Shown in pieces: positions 61,882 to 64,000 of a stretch of DNA of 64,000 nt. Source of the stretch: Campylobacter jejuni (GTDB taxonomy: Bacteria > Campylobacterota > Campylobacteria > Campylobacterales > Campylobacteraceae); contig NZ_NFOE01000074.1 in assembly GCF_002179635.1 (NCBI RefSeq), forward strand, positions 34,808 through 98,807. Direction: 5' to 3'. Made by a program: the position numbers and the translations under genes. Below the pieces are notes generated by a model. That model did no database searches. It was not told the DNA's origin and worked only from the letters and a program-made list of their open reading frames with translations. Each line of letters starts with the position of its first letter. The stretch's first letter is position 1.

Positions 61882-63879
61882 TTAGAACTTTCTTTTTTTA
61901 GTTTCGCTTAATATATCTTGTGCTAAGGAATCTACTTCATTGGCAATAGCATTAGTTCGTATAGCTGTTTGAGAATTTTGCTGTGTAAGTTTTTCTATAG
62001 TTGCAACCGATTCGTTGATTTGACTAATATCATTTGCTTCCTCTTTGATAGAATCTCCCATATCGCTAATGGATTGAGCTAAGATATTAGTATTAGCTTC
62101 AATCTCGCCTAAAGACTTTTGAGTTCTTTCTGCTAGGTTTCTAACTTCCTCCGCAACAACAGCAAAGCCTCTACCGTGCTCACCTGCACGTGCAGCTTCA
62201 ATAGCAGCATTTAATGCAAGGAGATTAATTTGCTCAGCTATATCTGAAATTACTGTGGTTACGCTTTTGATGTCATTGCTTTGTTTTACCACATCTTGTG
62301 CTTTAATGGAAATTTCACTCATTGCTGAGTTCATTTGCTCTAAAGCCCTTGCACTTTCTTGTAATGATGATGTTTGATGGGTAGCATCATTGGTAAGTTC
62401 TTGCATGCTTTGTTTGAGTGCTTCAGCTTTTTGATTTAGTAATTCACCTTGATTAAGTGATTGTGAGAGCATATTCTTAATTTCATTTCCTAGTGCATTG
62501 ATTGCTTTTTCTACATCGCCTTTTGGTGTGTTGATAGCTGCTGTAAAATCTAAATGTTTATAACTATCAAACACGGCTTGAATTTCGTTTAAATCACGAC
62601 CTATTTTTACTTGTAAGGTGGTAAGCATTTTGTTTAAAACTTCTATGAGTTCTTGAATTTGAGGGTTGTTGGCGTGAGAGCTAATGTGCAAATCAAGCTC
62701 ACCTGTTTCTATTTTTCTAGCAACACTTACAGATTCTTCAATAGCTTTTGCATCTTTGCTTAACGCCTCTTTAATAATTTCAATATTTTCATTGATTTCA
62801 TCAGCCATTTTTCCAAATTCATCTTGTGTTTTAAGTTTGATAGGATGAGAATGGACATCTTTATGATTTAGATAGTTAAAGAAATTATGTAATCCTGATG
62901 AAATAATTGCAATAGGTTTAAGATTATAAGAAATAATCATTCTAATAAATACTAAAGTTATGAAAATAGCAATTAATGAAATAATAATTTGTTCTATTAG
63001 TGTTTGTTTAGCTGTGTCACTATAAAAGTCATAATCAGCTATACTACAAATAGTATATTTTGGATTAATACTACCATTACAAATTAAAGCTTTAATTCCT
63101 TCTTCTTTAGTTTGAACTTTGAAAATGTCTTTAGAAAGAGTTTTATTTAAACCTTCAGGTGTTTTAAAATAACTTGAAATAATATCTTTGCTAATTTCAG
63201 TCGATGTTAAAATTCTAGATGAATCAGTGTGAAAAAGATAAGTTCCATCATGAGCCAAAACCGCTGCATGTGAATAAGGTGTTTTACCTATGGCTAAAAC
63301 TTCCTCTGAGAATTTTTTCAAATCATAATCAGCAGCCACTACTCCTATAACTTTTCCATTTTCTATAATAGGACTAGCATAAGAAATTGTAGGTTTTTTC
63401 ATACTAGATGATATATAAGGTTCTGTAACAATTAACTCTTTTTTTTCTTTAGCCTCTTTGTACCAACCTCTAGCTCTAGGATCATATCCACTTTCTGGAG
63501 TTTGGTTGTTTCCATTGGATCTGTATATTTTACCATCTTCAAAGCCTACATAAGTTAAGTCAAAACCTAAAGAATCTCCTATGGATTTTAGTAAACTAGT
63601 GTATTGTTCTGGTGTTAGATTGTTTTTATTTTCTTTAATGTATTTTGTTAAGGAATTAATCACATTGCGTCTGTCGCTTGCATATAAATCAAATCTTTTA
63701 CTCACATCAAAGGCAACTTTTTGTTGAAACTGAACTAGTAGTGTATGGCTATTGGATTTAGACTTAACATAGTTAAAAATACCTAAAACGCATAGTAAAA
63801 CTACAACAAAGATACAAACCAAAAAGGCTATTTTATTAGAAAAATTACCTAGTAGATATTTTTTTGCTGAAGAGAGCAT
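61882..63879 (-). CDS. Methyl-accepting chemotaxis protein with dCache amino-acid sensor
   Basis: A 665-residue receptor. TM1 is about residues 18-38, a periplasmic double-Cache domain 39-300, TM2 about 300-325, then HAMP and a cytoplasmic signalling domain with the hairpin tip [20 protein letters not shown]. In the sensor, Y132, R137, W139, Y140, Y155 and D184 form the pattern reported for amino-acid-binding dCache_1 domains. The ligand is unknown. Start ATG has AAGGAG upstream. Confidence 0.92.
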   Translation of the reverse strand: MLSSAKKYLLGNFSNKIAFLVCIFVVVLLCVLGIFNYVKSKSNSHTLLVQFQQKVAFDVSKRFDLYASDRRNVINSLTKYIKENKNNLTPEQYTSLLKSIGDSLGFDLTYVGFEDGKIYRSNGNNQTPESGYDPRARGWYKEAKEKKELIVTEPYISSSMKKPTISYASPIIENGKVIGVVAADYDLKKFSEEVLAIGKTPYSHAAVLAHDGTYLFHTDSSRILTSTEISKDIISSYFKTPEGLNKTLSKDIFKVQTKEEGIKALICNGSINPKYTICSIADYDFYSDTAKQTLIEQIIISLIAIFITLVFIRMIISYNLKPIAIISSGLHNFFNYLNHKDVHSHPIKLKTQDEFGKMADEINENIEIIKEALSKDAKAIEESVSVARKIETGELDLHISSHANNPQIQELIEVLNKMLTTLQVKIGRDLNEIQAVFDSYKHLDFTAAINTPKGDVEKAINALGNEIKNMLSQSLNQGELLNQKAEALKQSMQELTNDATHQTSSLQESARALEQMNSAMSEISIKAQDVVKQSNDIKSVTTVISDIAEQINLLALNAAIEAARAGEHGRGFAVVAEEVRNLAERTQKSLGEIEANTNILAQSISDMGDSIKEEANDISQINESVATIEKLTQQNSQTAIRTNAIANEVDSLAQDILSETKKRKF

Positions 63880-63893
63880 ATTTTCTCCTTGGA

Positions 63894-63920
63894 AAGCTAA
63901 TTTTTAGCTTTGTGATTATA
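63894..63920 (-). promoter_or_regulatory. Promoter -10 and leader hairpin of the chemoreceptor gene
   Basis: On the minus strand TATAAT lies at 63920-63915. Its leader contains AAGCTAA / TTAGCTT (63910-63904 with 63900-63894), a 7-bp hairpin with a 3-base loop, directly before the AAGGAG ribosome site (63891-63886). Confidence 0.45.
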
Positions 63921-64000
63921 ATAATTTATAAGATTTTATTCAAAAAACATTTAAATAATTATAAAAAATATTTATTTTAATTAAAAAATATTATATTTTT

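Noticed and set aside
63968..64000. Possible third copy of the 39-bp promoter repeat at the window end
   Set aside because: It shares TTTATTTTAATTAAAAA but then diverges and lacks the GATATAAT end, so AT-rich chance is as likely.

Overview
The window is low-GC DNA from a Campylobacter, most likely of the C. lari group. The reasons are gene content and order that parallel C. jejuni from about Cj1457 to Cj1519 (recalled, not searched), a CadF of 328 residues with FALG in place of the C. jejuni FRLS motif, a cbb3 oxidase, a selenocysteine formate dehydrogenase, the cts competence operon and flagellar genes with sigma-54 and sigma-28 promoters. No phage, insertion sequence, CRISPR array or rRNA operon was seen, and no gap between genes exceeds 300 bases.

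Layout. 1-1382: the end of a Blc-type lipocalin and an alcohol dehydrogenase. 1638-6902 (minus): an exported cyclophilin-like / carboxymuconolactone decarboxylase / cupin trio, then moeA, moaE, moaD and the copper oxidase cueO. 7048-8211: nspC. 8348-24076: a formate dehydrogenase and selenium block. It holds fdhC, a TorD-like chaperone, a small Tat protein, selenocysteine-containing fdhA, fdhB, a ModE-like regulator, yedF, selenocysteine-containing selD, putA and putP, fdhU and fdhT on the minus strand, a phzF-like gene bracketed by a duplicated promoter, and the selenocysteine tRNA. 24102-28673: purA, two coiled-coil flagellar-type proteins, DUF507, carA and a TauE/DsbD-like membrane protein. 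28790-33424: the ccoNOQP oxidase with small accessory genes, one of only 33 codons. 33424-39207: addB, addA and an unrecognised gene. 39287-42000: rplM, rpsI, a candidate small RNA, cadF and gph. 42103-50322: por, then the competence operon, whose last gene ctsF is frameshifted in an A run. 50319-55800 (minus): a TSUP transporter, a DUF2400 protein and flgK, flgN, flgM, flgJ, flgI. 55859-58239 (minus): rsmD and three unknowns, two of which look like succinate dehydrogenase or heterodisulfide reductase subunits that have lost their Fe-S ligands. 58337-61848: thiL, truD and a Fur-box-controlled operon ending in flavodoxin fldA. 61882-63879 (minus): a chemoreceptor with an amino-acid-sensing dCache motif.

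How it fits together. Formate oxidation by FdhABC needs molybdopterin (moaD, moaE, moeA, ModE-like regulator), selenium (selD, yedF, fdhT, fdhU, tRNA-Sec) and Tat export. The electrons can feed the cbb3 oxidase. PutAP and Por supply further electrons from proline and pyruvate, with flavodoxin as the partner of Por. The hunt found one clear gene lesion (ctsF), one clear non-coding duplication (around phzF), several hairpins that would cover ribosome binding sites, and the two degenerate Fe-S-like proteins.
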